NCBI RefSeq assembly: GCF_003704105.1
Contig: NZ_QUOQ01000003.1
Span: 310,001 to 374,000, forward strand
Reading direction: 5' to 3'
Length of the DNA: 64,000 bases
Source: Brevundimonas lutea
GTDB taxonomy: Bacteria; Pseudomonadota; Alphaproteobacteria; Caulobacterales; Caulobacteraceae
The translations under genes and the position numbers were made by a program. The first letter of the stretch is position 1; each line of letters begins with the position of its first letter. Below are positions 43,876-54,140 of the stretch, piece after piece. The notes under the pieces are model-generated. The model was not told where the DNA came from and searched no databases. It saw only the letters and a program-made list of their open reading frames with translations.

Positions 43876-44718
43876 TCAGTCCCCAGCGAACATTCGCGCT
43901 AGGCCGATGCGATAGGCGTCGGTGGCGTTGGCGGCGTGGGTTGCGCCCTCGATCCGTACTCCGTGCAGGGCCCAGGGACGGTCGTCGCGCGCCTCCCAGG
44001 CGGCCAGCCACTCAGCGGCCTCGACTTGCAGGTCGGCGCGATCTCGGGTTCCACTGGTGAGGACCAGGGTCAGGTCGTCCCGATCCGTCGCCGCTGGGGC
44101 CTCCAGCAGGGATTCCAGACCCGGCGTCATGGACGGATTGCTGGCGATCCGGCCCCAGAACACGTCCGGCGCATGAATCGCCGACCACAGCACGAAGGCG
44201 CCGCCGCGCGACTGGCCAAACAGGATGCGGCGCTGCGGATCGGAGCGATACCGCGCCTCGACCCCGGGGATCAGTTCGGTCTCAAGGAATTTCTGGAACG
44301 CCGCCGCCCCGGCCCGATCGACGCCCTCTCCAGGGGTCTGGAAGTCGATGTTGCGCAGGTTAATCGCGGGATCGAACCCGCCATAGGCCACCCCGACGAC
44401 AATCGCCTCCGGCAGGCCGTCGTCATAGGTCAGGAACAGATGGTTGGTGGCCAACACGGGGAACAGGCTGTCGCCGTCCGTCAGATAGACGGTGGGATAC
44501 CGCGCGCCCGAGCGCTCGTAGCCGTCCGGCAGCCGGACATAGATGTCGAAGCCTCGGCCAAGGTCTTCCGCCTCAATCCGGAACACGCCCCCACGCAGCG
44601 ACGCGGGCGTCTCCATCATGGGGCGCGCCGATACGGCCGGATCGCTGCCGCGGACCGCGCTTGCGCAGCCGACCGTCGCCAGACATCCCATGATCAGGGC
44701 TGCGAGGCGGGCCGGCAT
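43876..44718 (-). CDS. Lipoprotein alpha/beta-hydrolase, esterase-D/enterochelin-esterase-like
   Basis: 280 aa. Lipobox LATVGC (C18) after a short hydrophobic start. Esterase fold: FDIYVRLPDGYERSGARYPT, VVGVAYGG, and nucleophile elbow FGQSRGGAFVLWSA with Ser170; the acid may lie in LTSGTRDRADL and the catalytic His in EGATHAANAT near the C-terminus. Pattern matches PF00756 esterases; the substrate is unknown. It lies downstream of dksA on the same strand with a six-base gap, so cotranscription is likely. Confidence 0.85.
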   Translation of the reverse strand: MPARLAALIMGCLATVGCASAVRGSDPAVSARPMMETPASLRGGVFRIEAEDLGRGFDIYVRLPDGYERSGARYPTVYLTDGDSLFPVLATNHLFLTYDDGLPEAIVVGVAYGGFDPAINLRNIDFQTPGEGVDRAGAAAFQKFLETELIPGVEARYRSDPQRRILFGQSRGGAFVLWSAIHAPDVFWGRIASNPSMTPGLESLLEAPAATDRDDLTLVLTSGTRDRADLQVEAAEWLAAWEARDDRPWALHGVRIEGATHAANATDAYRIGLARMFAGD

Positions 44719-44724
44719 TGACGG

Positions 44725-45159
44725 TCAGTCGTCGCGGTGGACGCGCTCGCGGCGCTCGTGACGCTCCTGAGCCTCGACCGACAGGGTCGCGGTCGGCCGG
44801 GCCTCGAGACGACCCAGGCTGATCGGCTCGCCCGTGTCCTCGCAATAGCCGTACGACCCGTCCTCGATCCGACGCAGCGCGTCGTCGATCTTGGAGATCA
44901 GCTTGCGCTGTCGGTCCCGGGTTCGCAGCTCCAGCGCCCGATCGGATTCCGACGAAGCGCGGTCCACCAGATCCGGGTGGTTCTCGGTCTCGGCCTGGAG
45001 ATTGACGACAGTGCCGCGCGACTCGCGCAGGATGTCGTCCTTCCAGTCCAGCAGCTTCTGTTTGAAATAGGCCAATTGCCGGTCACTCATGAACGGCTCG
45101 CCGTCGTGGGGCCGATAGGCCTCCTCGATGGACATGACAGACGCCATTGCATTCAACAT
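44725..45159 (-). CDS. dksA: DksA-family RNA polymerase-binding factor
   Basis: 144 aa. Coiled-coil region MSDRQLAYFKQKLLDWKDD and LVDRASSESDRALELRTRDR carry the DxxDxA-like tip; the C-terminal globule is GSYGYCEDTGEPISLGRLEA followed by RPTATLSVEAQERHER. Only one cysteine remains where enterobacterial DksA has four zinc ligands. Acts in the secondary channel with ppGpp. An in-frame ATG at 45135 (MSIEEAYRPHDGEPF) is an alternative start. Confidence 0.93.
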   Translation of the reverse strand: MLNAMASVMSIEEAYRPHDGEPFMSDRQLAYFKQKLLDWKDDILRESRGTVVNLQAETENHPDLVDRASSESDRALELRTRDRQRKLISKIDDALRRIEDGSYGYCEDTGEPISLGRLEARPTATLSVEAQERHERRERVHRDD

Positions 45160-45279
45160 GCGACGCTACCCCACTGACGCCCCCTCTGGCGTGAGAGGGC
45201 GTTTACCTATCGCGACGAGTCGCCGCAACCGCTTCGCGAAGCCGTGATCGCCGAGAGCGCGAACCGTGGTCCCGGCGCC

Positions 45280-45723
45280 TCACTGACCGGCGTTAACCTG
45301 TCCGGGCCAGCTCAGGAACTCGCCGACGTTGAGCACGACGACACAGCGGTAGTTGCCGTCGCCGTCGGTCGAGCAGTGATCGACGCCGGACGGATCGCGC
45401 TCGAGCTTCTGTGTGAAGCGCCATGATCGGCCCTGATCTTCCAGTCGGCTGTCGATCGCCTCGCTCCACGCCGCCAGACCTTCATAGAAACGCCGCGCCG
45501 GATCGTCGGTGCAGGTAAAGCGCAGCCAGTCCGCGCCGGGCTCGCGGTCATAGGTCCCCGCGCCCGCCGCCTGGGCGACGCAGTCGGCGTAGAACCTGGC
45601 CTGGGCCGGCGGCGGCTCGCCGGGCGCCGAAACAACTGTGGGAGGACCCAGCGGCGTGTCGGGTCCGCTGGCGCAGGCTCCCGCCGCCAGAGCCGCCAAA
45701 AGCATTCCGAACTGCGCGCGCAT
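45280..45723 (-). CDS. Putative lipoprotein of unknown function
   Basis: 147 aa from ATG 45723 with GGGAGGGG four bases upstream. Signal MRAQFGMLLAALAAGAC with lipobox AGAC. Mature part has four more Cys (ADCVAQ, RFTCTDD, DHCSTD, YRCVVV), consistent with disulfides, and aromatic patches DWLRFTC and GRSWRFTQKLE. No recognised domain. Sits between dksA and the ABC-F gene. Confidence 0.65.
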   Translation of the reverse strand: MRAQFGMLLAALAAGACASGPDTPLGPPTVVSAPGEPPPAQARFYADCVAQAAGAGTYDREPGADWLRFTCTDDPARRFYEGLAAWSEAIDSRLEDQGRSWRFTQKLERDPSGVDHCSTDGDGNYRCVVVLNVGEFLSWPGQVNAGQ

Positions 45724-45871
45724 GTCACCCCTCCCAACGCCCATGGACGCTCTCACGGAACGCCGCTCCGCGCTATGCCGGATGAGGCGTTCGGTCGCGG
45801 CCGCTTGCCAGATCGGCTGTTTGGACCCACATTCGCTCCAGACCCGACGCCTGAAGGAGGCTTGGACGCTC

Positions 45872-46021
45872 ATGATCGACGCAATGGAAATTGGTTTCGC
45901 CCTTTTCCCGGCCGCCGCGGCCGCCGTTGCGCTGATCCTTCTTCATGTCTCGCGTCCCCAGCCCAAGCCCCTCCGCGTCCGCATTCGCGACGCTCGACGC
46001 CGTCGCGGCCCGCACGCCTGA
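45872..46021 (+). CDS. Possible 49-aa single-helix membrane protein
   Basis: MIDAMEIGFALFPAAAAAVA and a following LILLHVSR form one membrane helix, followed by a basic tail (RVRIRDARRRR). AAGGAGG lies at 45854-45860, about 11 bases before the ATG and better placed for a start at 45872 or 45884 than for the ABC-F ATG at 45945, which it overlaps in another frame. It may be a coupled leader of the ABC-F gene; could also be chance. Confidence 0.35.
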   Translation: MIDAMEIGFALFPAAAAAVALILLHVSRPQPKPLRVRIRDARRRRGPHA

Positions 46022-47546
46022 CGGCCTCACGCTCCTCGACAATCTGAGTCTAGGCCTCGGGCGGGAACGCCTGGGCGTCGTCGGCCGCAATGGAGCCGGC
46101 AAGACCACCCTGCTCGACCTGATCCAGGGCCTTATCCCGCCGGCCGAGGGAACCGTCAGCCGCAACGCATCGATCGCGAGGCTTGAGCAGACGCCGCCTG
46201 CGAGCGGATCGATCGCGCACGCGCTCGGCGTTGCCGATGACCTCGACAGACTGGATCGTATTCTCGCGGGCCGAGCCAGCGACAACGATCTGGCCGAGGC
46301 CGACTGGACGCTTGAAAGTCGGATCGAGACGGCCCTGGCGCAGGTCGGCGTTCCGCCCATCGACCCGCGACGCCCAGTCGCGACGCTGAGCGGCGGCGAG
46401 CGGACCCGCCTCGGGCTGGCCCGGTTGATCCTGGCGGCCCCCGACCTGATCCTGCTGGACGAACCCACCAATCACCTCGACGCCGAGGGCCGGGAACTGA
46501 TCGGCGAAATCGTCGAGCGCTGGCCAGGCGGCGCCGTCGTGGTCAGCCACGATCGCGCCCTGCTCCGCCGCATGGATCGTATCCTCGATCTCTCCAGCCT
46601 CGGTCCGCGCCTGTATGGCGGGGGCTGGGATTTCTACGCCGAACGCAAAGCGGTCGAGGTCGAGGCCGCCGACCGTGACCTGGAGGCCGCCCGTCGGCAT
46701 GCCGACCAGGCGGCGCGCCGGGCCCAGGCGGCGACGGAACGCCAGGCCCGCCGCGACCGCGCCGGCAAGCTGTCGCGGCGTCATTCTTCCGATCCCAAGA
46801 TCCTGCTGGACGCCCGGGCTCAGCAGGCCGAGGCCACCGGTGCGCGCATATCCCGCGTCAACGACCGGCTCGCCGGAGACACCGCCGATGCCCTGATCGA
46901 AGCGCAATCGCGCGTCGAACGCGTTCGGACACTCGCGCCGCCGATGCCGCCCACGCGCCTCCCGACGGGACGGTCTGTGCTCGAACTCCACGCGGTGGAG
47001 GTTTTCGCTGGCGATTGTCGCCTGATCGGTCCGCTGGACCTGTCACTGATCGGCCCCGAACGGCTGGCGATCACCGGCCGCAACGGATCGGGCAAATCCA
47101 GCCTACTGCGGGTCATGGCCGGGCTTCAGAGCCCGGACGCGGGGACCGTGTCGCGGCCGGTGCAGGCCGCGCTGCTCGACCAGAATGTCGCCGTCCTGCG
47201 CCCGCAGGAAACCCTGCTGGACGCCTATCGGCGCATCAATCCCGACAGCACGCCCAATCAGGCGCAGGCCGCGCTGGCGCGCTTCCTGTTTCGCAACACC
47301 GTCGCCCAGCGCACCGTTCAGACACTGTCAGGCGGCGAGCGCCTCCGCGCGGCCCTAGCCTGCGTCCTGAGCGGGGTCCGCCCGCCTCAACTGCTGATCC
47401 TCGATGAACCGACCAACCATCTCGACCTAGACTCGCTGACGGCTGTGGAACAGGCGCTGGCCGCCTACGACGGCGCCCTGGTGATCGTCAGCCACGACGA
47501 AGATTTCCTCAAGGGAGTCGGGATTCAGCAGCGGCTGTCCCTATGA
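45945..47546 (+). CDS. ABC-F family ATPase
   Basis: 533 aa with two nucleotide-binding domains and no membrane part. First: VVGRNGAGKTTLLDLIQG, LSGGERTRLGLARLILAAPD and ILLDEPTNHLDAEG. A charged linker (EAARRHADQAARRAQAAT) joins the second: ITGRNGSGKSSLLRVMAG, LSGGERLRAALACVLSG and LILDEPTNHLDLDS. Members act on ribosomes, rescuing or protecting them (Uup/EttA and antibiotic-resistance types). Subtype cannot be settled; the short linker and composition argue against EttA. Confidence 0.88.
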   Translation: MSRVPSPSPSASAFATLDAVAARTPDGLTLLDNLSLGLGRERLGVVGRNGAGKTTLLDLIQGLIPPAEGTVSRNASIARLEQTPPASGSIAHALGVADDLDRLDRILAGRASDNDLAEADWTLESRIETALAQVGVPPIDPRRPVATLSGGERTRLGLARLILAAPDLILLDEPTNHLDAEGRELIGEIVERWPGGAVVVSHDRALLRRMDRILDLSSLGPRLYGGGWDFYAERKAVEVEAADRDLEAARRHADQAARRAQAATERQARRDRAGKLSRRHSSDPKILLDARAQQAEATGARISRVNDRLAGDTADALIEAQSRVERVRTLAPPMPPTRLPTGRSVLELHAVEVFAGDCRLIGPLDLSLIGPERLAITGRNGSGKSSLLRVMAGLQSPDAGTVSRPVQAALLDQNVAVLRPQETLLDAYRRINPDSTPNQAQAALARFLFRNTVAQRTVQTLSGGERLRAALACVLSGVRPPQLLILDEPTNHLDLDSLTAVEQALAAYDGALVIVSHDEDFLKGVGIQQRLSL

Positions 47547-47547
47547 C

Positions 47548-47679
47548 CTAGTCTTCCAGCCGCTTCATGCGTTCGGCGAAGCGGTCTCGCCCTCGCCGAC
47601 GGCCGCCTCCCTTGCGTGGGGTCGCCAGGGCGCCCAGCACCACGACCACCAATCCCGCCACAGCCCAGGCGAACCCCAT
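47548..47679 (-). CDS. 43-aa single-helix membrane protein
   Basis: MGFAWAVAGLVVVVLGALAT is one membrane helix, followed by PRKGGGRRRGRDRFAERMKR and LED. GAGGGC stands five bases upstream of the ATG. The hydrophobic-then-basic form and a ribosome site support a real microprotein. It converges with the ABC-F gene, whose stop lies one base before. Function unknown. Confidence 0.6.
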   Translation of the reverse strand: MGFAWAVAGLVVVVLGALATPRKGGGRRRGRDRFAERMKRLED

Positions 47680-47758
47680 AGTGCCCTCACGCCAATCTGA
47701 TGGTCATGCGCCATCGACACGCGCGCCAACGGTGACGCTTCGTGCTAGGGTAACGGCC

Positions 47759-47929
47759 ATGGACAGGGAAAGGCTGCGGGAAAAGGCGCGGGCCTGGCGC
47801 CGGCAGGCTGAGCGCGAGAGCGGCGCGGATCGCGACCGCTCGCTGGAACTCGCCCGGTCCTATGAAGCCCTGTCGCTCAATCCCAGCCAGGATGACCGGC
47901 CAGACACGCCGCCACGCGGCGCGGACTGA
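47759..47929 (+). CDS. 56-aa small charged protein
   Basis: MDRERLREKARAWRRQAERE followed by a conserved-looking RDRSLELARSYEALSLNP helix. It resembles a class of small alphaproteobacterial helical proteins with an LRxKAxxWRxxAExE pattern. Its TGA is followed, two bases later, by the stop of the minus-strand 3D-domain gene, within palindrome ACTGACGTCAGT. Function unknown. Confidence 0.6.
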   Translation: MDRERLREKARAWRRQAERESGADRDRSLELARSYEALSLNPSQDDRPDTPPRGAD

Positions 47930-47931
47930 CG

Positions 47932-48489
47932 TCAGTTCGAAGCGGTCTGCCAGTCTGGCGGGCAGCCGTCGAAGGTGCCGGCCTCGACGACCGTCAGGGT
48001 CTTCATGTTGTGCTTCATCGCCGGGCTCATCGAACCGCGGCCGTGGCCGGTGTAGAGGTCGATCTTGGACCCCTTGATCGCCCCACCGGTGTCCGAGGCG
48101 TACCAGAAGCCGTCGTGCAGGGTGCCGTCCGGCATCTCCATGCCGACCGTTTCGCGGATGAACAGTCGGGTGCGGCGCGGGACCACGCGAGGATCGGTGG
48201 CCACGGTGCGCATGGCGACAGGGCGGCAGCCGAGCGAATCGTTGCCCGTCGCGCCACCGCCGCCGGCGTGATACAGCCGTGCCGACAGCCGCCAGTCGGC
48301 GTCCTCGTTGGCGAATTCCGCGGCGGTCGCGGCGATCGCCGCCATCCGCTCCAGTTCAGCGGCTTCTTCCGCCCGCTCGACGGCCACAACCTGCTCATAA
48401 GGAACCGGTCCCGTGGGGAGCGCGTTCTCATTAGCGGCGGCGTTCGAAGCGAACGCCATGAAAAGGGCCATCGCGGCGGTGGTCAGCAT
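47932..48489 (-). CDS. Secreted 3D-domain protein (cell-wall-associated)
   Basis: 185 aa. Signal peptide MLTTAAMALFMAFASNAAAN (ATG 48489; ATG 48510 also possible). The C-terminal double-psi-barrel-like 3D domain shows ARLYHAGGGGATGNDSLGC, RTVATDPRVVPRRTRLFI, and DTGGAIKGSKIDLYTGHG with the three conserved Asp residues of the family (D-P, DTGG, KIDL). 3D domains occur in lytic transglycosylases and resuscitation-like factors, so a role at peptidoglycan is likely, though no separate catalytic domain is present. Confidence 0.82.
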   Translation of the reverse strand: MLTTAAMALFMAFASNAAANENALPTGPVPYEQVVAVERAEEAAELERMAAIAATAAEFANEDADWRLSARLYHAGGGGATGNDSLGCRPVAMRTVATDPRVVPRRTRLFIRETVGMEMPDGTLHDGFWYASDTGGAIKGSKIDLYTGHGRGSMSPAMKHNMKTLTVVEAGTFDGCPPDWQTASN

Positions 48490-48829
48490 ATGCGCGTCTC
48501 TTGGAGGCATCGGCCCCCAAAGCGCGCCGACCCGGCCTGGGTGACTCCGAAATGAGGCGAAATCCGGGCAGCCCCGGAATGGCGCCAGGTTGCCCACAAT
48601 GCAGCCACGGTCACCGAAGGTCGTTCGACGCGCGCCGAAAACATGATGAACACAGGCATAGAGCCTGAACCAGATCAGACATCGAATACAGTGTCGTTGG
48701 CTCGTTTTGATCTCGTCGCCATCGACCTCACGCGTTCCCGACACCCAGTCAGTTGTCGGCCGCGGAACGACACCGCATTTACTCTATCCGTTGATGAGAC
48801 CCTAACGGTATCAGCTGCACCATGCCGCC
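48490..48829. other. Intergenic region, AT-richer than surroundings
   Basis: 340 bases between the divergent 3D-domain gene and the small flagellar-like gene, less GC-rich than the rest. It must carry promoters for both. TGGCGCCAGGTTGCCC (48580-48595) looks like a sigma-54 site but its spacing is one base short. No structured RNA or convincing ORF is seen. Confidence 0.5.
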
Positions 48830-49039
48830 ATGGACAGTCTCGGCATCGCCTCAGCCGGTATTCAGACCGCTCTCGCCCGCTTTGAGGCGAGCGCCCAGCG
48901 CACGGCGGCCGCGCCCCTGGCCAATCTGGCTCAGGAAACCGTCGAGAGGCTTCAAGCCCAGCGCGCGGTCGAGGCCAACGCCAGCGTCGTCCGCGCCGCC
49001 GACGACATTACCGGCATGCTGCTCGACATGATGGCCTGA
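48830..49039 (+). CDS. Small flagellar rod/hook-like protein
   Basis: 69 aa. MDSLGIASAGIQTALARFEA resembles the start of flagellar rod and hook proteins (short amphipathic helix with SGxxxA pattern), and VEANASVVRAADDITGMLLD with final MMA resembles their C-terminal helix (FlgC-type). It thus looks like the two termini without the central domain. I recall similar orphan small proteins in Caulobacterales; function unknown. Converges with rpoD. Confidence 0.6.
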   Translation: MDSLGIASAGIQTALARFEASAQRTAAAPLANLAQETVERLQAQRAVEANASVVRAADDITGMLLDMMA

Positions 49040-49063
49040 CCAGCCGAACGGCCGGGTCTCGAC

Positions 49064-51001
<1,938 letters not shown>

Positions 51002-51384
51002 TCAGTCTTTCTCCGGCCGCGGTTCCCAACCACGCTCCAGGGGGAACGCGCGGGCCTCGCGACAAAAATACAACGCCCGACGACTTCGTTGGTTACGAAG
51101 CGGACCTAAGGCCCGGGAGCGGTTCGGTACGGCGATCTATCGCAACGGCGACCACCCGGCTCCGCGCGCACGCAAGGCCAGGATCGAAGGTCTGGGCCGG
51201 ATCGGCTGCGTCTGACGACGGTCGATCTGCGACACCGGGCTCCATCAGGGCGAGGGGCGCTTGTCGCGGCCCGGACGGTCGGCTGATCAGCCGCCTCCTC
51301 TTCCTCGCGCGCCATGACGTGATGACCCGAGCGCGCCAGATGGCGTCGGAGGCCCCGGGTGTCAAGGCGTTGGGCACCGTCAAA
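51002..51384. other. Intergenic region between dnaG and rpoD
   Basis: 383 bases. GGAGAAAG lies a few bases upstream of the rpoD ATG. A short hairpin CTTCGT/ACGAAG (51084-51089, 51095-51100; loop TGGTT) lies about 85 bases upstream. The region should hold the rpoD promoter(s), but I could not pick a convincing -35/-10 pair. A 101-codon minus-strand frame here has random-like composition and is not called. Confidence 0.5.
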
Positions 51385-53268
51385 TCAGTGCGGCGCACCT
51401 GTGGCTTCGCCCCAGATCGATCCGCTGGTCAGGCTGCGGGTCAAGGCGTCACGCTGAGCCTTCAGTCCGGCGAAGGCGGCGTGGTCGAAATGCTCATCAT
51501 CCCGCTTCAGTTCGTCCAGCGCCCGGCTCAGGGCCAGGGTCTGCAACAGGGCGTCGATCGCCGTGGTCAGGCCCTGCACCGCTCGCTCGGTCTCCAGCGC
51601 GGCCGTCAGGAACGGCGCGTGGGCCCGCCCCGCCATGCGATCGACCCGCTCCAGCGCGGGGGCGTGCCCCATGGCCTTCAGTCGCGCCCGGATCAGGTCG
51701 CGGCCCAGATCGTCGGCTTCATAGGTCAGCGCCACCAGGTCCGAGACCATCCGGTCCAGCGCCGGGTCACCGACCCCCTGCGTCTCCAGCACCTCGGCCC
51801 GATCGTGCAGCACCTCCGGATGGGCGATCAGCCCCTCGACCACCGCCGCGGTCAGCGGTTTGGGATCCAGAGCCAGGCCGGGCAGCGAGGCCCGCGCCTC
51901 CGGCGTGATCCCGGCGGGTGGCGCGCCTCGGCGGAACTGCCGCTCCTTATAGATCGTGCGATAGGCCTGTTTCCGCTCGCCCTCGCTGGGGCGCGCCCGT
52001 TCGAAAAACAGCCCAATCAGATAGTCCTTGTAGGTGCGCGCCAGGTCGGAGTCGGCGATGGTGGCCGCCGCCTTGCGCAGCCGCGCCTTGAGACCTGCCT
52101 CCTTCTCCGGCGTATCCAGCGCCCCGGCCTCGGCGAGCTCGCGGTCGAACAGCATCCGCGCAAAGGGCGTGGTCGCCTTCAGCGCCTCGCGCAGCGCCGG
52201 CGCGCCCTTCTCGCGCAGCAGGTCGTCGGGGTCGTGGCCGCCCGCCAGAGTGACAAAGGCGAAACTGCGATCCGGCTTCAGCAGCGGCAGGGCCCGCTCG
52301 ATGGCGCGATACGCCGCTCTCTGTCCCGCCTTGTCACCGTCGAAGCAGAGCACAGGCTCCGGGCTGATGCGCCACAGCAGAGCCATCTGCTCCTCGGTCA
52401 GGGCGGTGCCCATCGGCGCCACCGCCGCCACTCCCGCCCGCTGGCAGGCGATGACGTCCATATAGCCTTCGACCACCACGATGGTCGCGTCGTCCTTACC
52501 GGCCGCGCCCAACAGACGCCGCGCCTCGGGCAGGCCGTACAGGGTCGCGCCCTTGTGAAAGAGCGTCGTCTCCGGCCCGTTCAGATACTTGGCCCGGTCA
52601 TCGGGGTTCATGGCCCGGCCGCCGAACGAGACGATGCGACCGCGCGCGTCCAGGATCGGGAAGATCAGCCGGTCGCGGAACCGGTCATAGGGCTGACCGC
52701 CGCCCTCGGGCTGGATCAGCAGTCCGGCCTCGACCAGGTCCGACGGCTTGGCCCCACGCTGGGTCAGGGCGTCCTTCAGTCCGGTCCGCCCCTCTGGTGC
52801 ATAGCCCAGGCCGAACCGGTCCCACTGATCCTCCGGCAGCCCGCGCCGGATCAGCGTCTCGCGCGCGGCGGCCCCGGTCGAGCGGCGCAGATTGGCGGCG
52901 AACCACTTCTGGGCCAGCTCCATCCAGTCGGCGAGGCCCTTCCTCTTCTCCTCCCGCGCGGCGGCTTGAGGATCCTCGGCCGGCAGGGCCATCCCCGCCT
53001 CCGCCGCCAGCCGGCTGACCGCCTCGACGAAGCTCAGTCGCTCTGTCTCCTGCAGGAAGGAGATGATGTCGCCGTGCTTGCCCGAGCTGAAATCGTGGAA
53101 GAAGCCCTTGTCGTCGTTGACGAAGAAGCTGGGCGACTTTTCCTTGGTGAAGGGGCTGAGGCCCGCCCACTCGCGCCCCTGCCGCTTCAGCTTGACCGAC
53201 CGCCCGATCACGTCGGACGGCCGCAGCCGCTGTTTCAGCTCGTCGATGAAGCTTTCGGAGAATTTCAC
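51385..53268 (-). CDS. dnaG: DNA primase DnaG, without zinc ligands
   Basis: 627 aa, full length. N-terminal domain FIDELKQRLRPSDVIGRSVK, then LSPFTKEKSPSFFVNDDKGF and FHDFSSGKHGDIISFL, followed by TOPRIM motifs VVEGYMDVIACQRAGVAA and LCFDGDKAGQRAAYRAIERA and the C-terminal DnaB-binding helical part. Where E. coli has Cys-His-Cys-Cys zinc ligands there are Ser38, Thr41, Asp59 and Ser62, so no zinc site. I recall the same loss in other alphaproteobacteria. Synthesises replication primers. Start chosen at ATG 53268 (MKFSESFI). Confidence 0.96.
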   Translation of the reverse strand: MKFSESFIDELKQRLRPSDVIGRSVKLKRQGREWAGLSPFTKEKSPSFFVNDDKGFFHDFSSGKHGDIISFLQETERLSFVEAVSRLAAEAGMALPAEDPQAAAREEKRKGLADWMELAQKWFAANLRRSTGAAARETLIRRGLPEDQWDRFGLGYAPEGRTGLKDALTQRGAKPSDLVEAGLLIQPEGGGQPYDRFRDRLIFPILDARGRIVSFGGRAMNPDDRAKYLNGPETTLFHKGATLYGLPEARRLLGAAGKDDATIVVVEGYMDVIACQRAGVAAVAPMGTALTEEQMALLWRISPEPVLCFDGDKAGQRAAYRAIERALPLLKPDRSFAFVTLAGGHDPDDLLREKGAPALREALKATTPFARMLFDRELAEAGALDTPEKEAGLKARLRKAAATIADSDLARTYKDYLIGLFFERARPSEGERKQAYRTIYKERQFRRGAPPAGITPEARASLPGLALDPKPLTAAVVEGLIAHPEVLHDRAEVLETQGVGDPALDRMVSDLVALTYEADDLGRDLIRARLKAMGHAPALERVDRMAGRAHAPFLTAALETERAVQGLTTAIDALLQTLALSRALDELKRDDEHFDHAAFAGLKAQRDALTRSLTSGSIWGEATGAPH

Positions 53269-53470
53269 GACCGAGCCATGCGGAGGGGGATAAGGAAACG
53301 CGAATCGTGGGCGACCGCGATCCCAAGCCGTCCAAGATCGTGATTCCGACCTGGGGAAAACTCTGGGGACGTATCGGGCTCGCTTGCGCCAGGAACGGAC
53401 GTGCCCGAGGCCGGATCGAACCCCGACGCGATATGGGCCGGCTTTCCGGGAAATAAGCCGTGACGGTCGC

Positions 53471-53500
53471 TTGACAGGCCAAGGCGGCGCCGCCTAAACG
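53471..53500 (+). promoter_or_regulatory. tRNA-Asp promoter
   Basis: -35 TTGACA (53471-53476), spacer 18, -10 TAAACG (53495-53500) in GCCTAAACG. The tRNA starts 43 bases downstream of the -10. Confidence 0.6.
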
Positions 53501-53542
53501 ACGCCCCTCGCCGCGGGGCAGCGCCCTGAAGCGAGAGGATAC

Positions 53543-53619
53543 GCGGGTGTAGCTCAGTTGGTTAGAGTGCCGGCCTGTCACGCCGGAGGTCGCGGGTTCG
53601 AGCCCCGTCACTCGCGCCA
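53543..53619 (+). tRNA. tRNA-Asp (GTC)
   Basis: 77-nt cloverleaf with encoded CCA. Acceptor GCGGGTG pairs with CACTCGC; the anticodon arm CCGGCCTGTCACGCCGG gives GTC; T arm GGGTTCGAGCCCC. Discriminator G. Confidence 0.97.
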
Positions 53620-53678
53620 TCCCTCATCGATCCGAACGGTCGATCGGGATGGCGCCCACCGCCTCTCACAGTCGAAAG

Positions 53679-54140
53679 TCAGAGCGCTTTTCGCGCGGCC
53701 TTCAACTTGGCTTCCAAGGCCTTGAGCGCCGTGGCGTGATCGCTTTCGGCGTCGTCGATCCGCTTCTCTATGCGCCCTGCCTCATGGCGTAGAGCCTCGA
53801 TTGCTTCCGAGTGGCGCGCATCCAGTGTGTCTCGCTTAGCCTCCAGACGCTCGACCTCGCGTTTACGAACCGCCTTGTCCGATTTCAGGGATTTCGCCGC
53901 GGGCTTCTCGGCCTTGCCGGTCTTGCCGATGTCGACCGCGAGGCCGGTCTCGATCACGTCTCCGGGCGCGGCCAGCGCGGCGTCGTGGCCCTCACCCGAG
54001 GTGATCTCCTTCGCCAGGCCGGTCTTGAACAGATCCTGTTCGACCCCCCAGGCCTCCAGCGCCTTGGGTCGCGACGAGGCCGCCACGGTGAAGGCGTGAA
54101 ACCCGTCCGACCAGGTGAAGACCTTCAGTCGCGCGGGCAT
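53679..54140 (-). CDS. Coiled-coil protein of unknown function
   Basis: 153 aa. A compact N-terminal part (RLKVFTWSDGFHAFTVAASS, EAWGVEQDLFKTGLAKEI) is followed by a long Lys/Glu/Ala-rich coiled coil (residues about 80-153) with repeated heptads such as VERLEAKRDTLDARHSEAIE. The N-terminal segment is reminiscent of a small family annotated as cell-envelope or TolA-like in Caulobacterales, but that link is weak. Its ATG lies within the last 16 bases of the histidine phosphatase gene, so they are coupled. Confidence 0.65.
   Translation of the reverse strand: MPARLKVFTWSDGFHAFTVAASSRPKALEAWGVEQDLFKTGLAKEITSGEGHDAALAAPGDVIETGLAVDIGKTGKAEKPAAKSLKSDKAVRKREVERLEAKRDTLDARHSEAIEALRHEAGRIEKRIDDAESDHATALKALEAKLKAARKAL

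Noticed and set aside
48580-48595. Sigma-54-like TGGCGCCAGGTTGCCC
   Set aside because: GG and GC are separated by nine instead of ten bases, which sigma-54 does not tolerate.
48643-48885. 80-codon plus-strand frame before the small flagellar-like gene
   Set aside because: No protein-like pattern and overlaps the better-supported 48830 gene in another frame.
51093-51398. 101-codon minus-strand frame between dnaG and rpoD
   Set aside because: Arg/Pro/Ser-rich random composition, overlaps the dnaG end and has no ribosome site.
51319-53343. 674-codon plus-strand frame opposite dnaG
   Set aside because: Antisense shadow of the primase gene.
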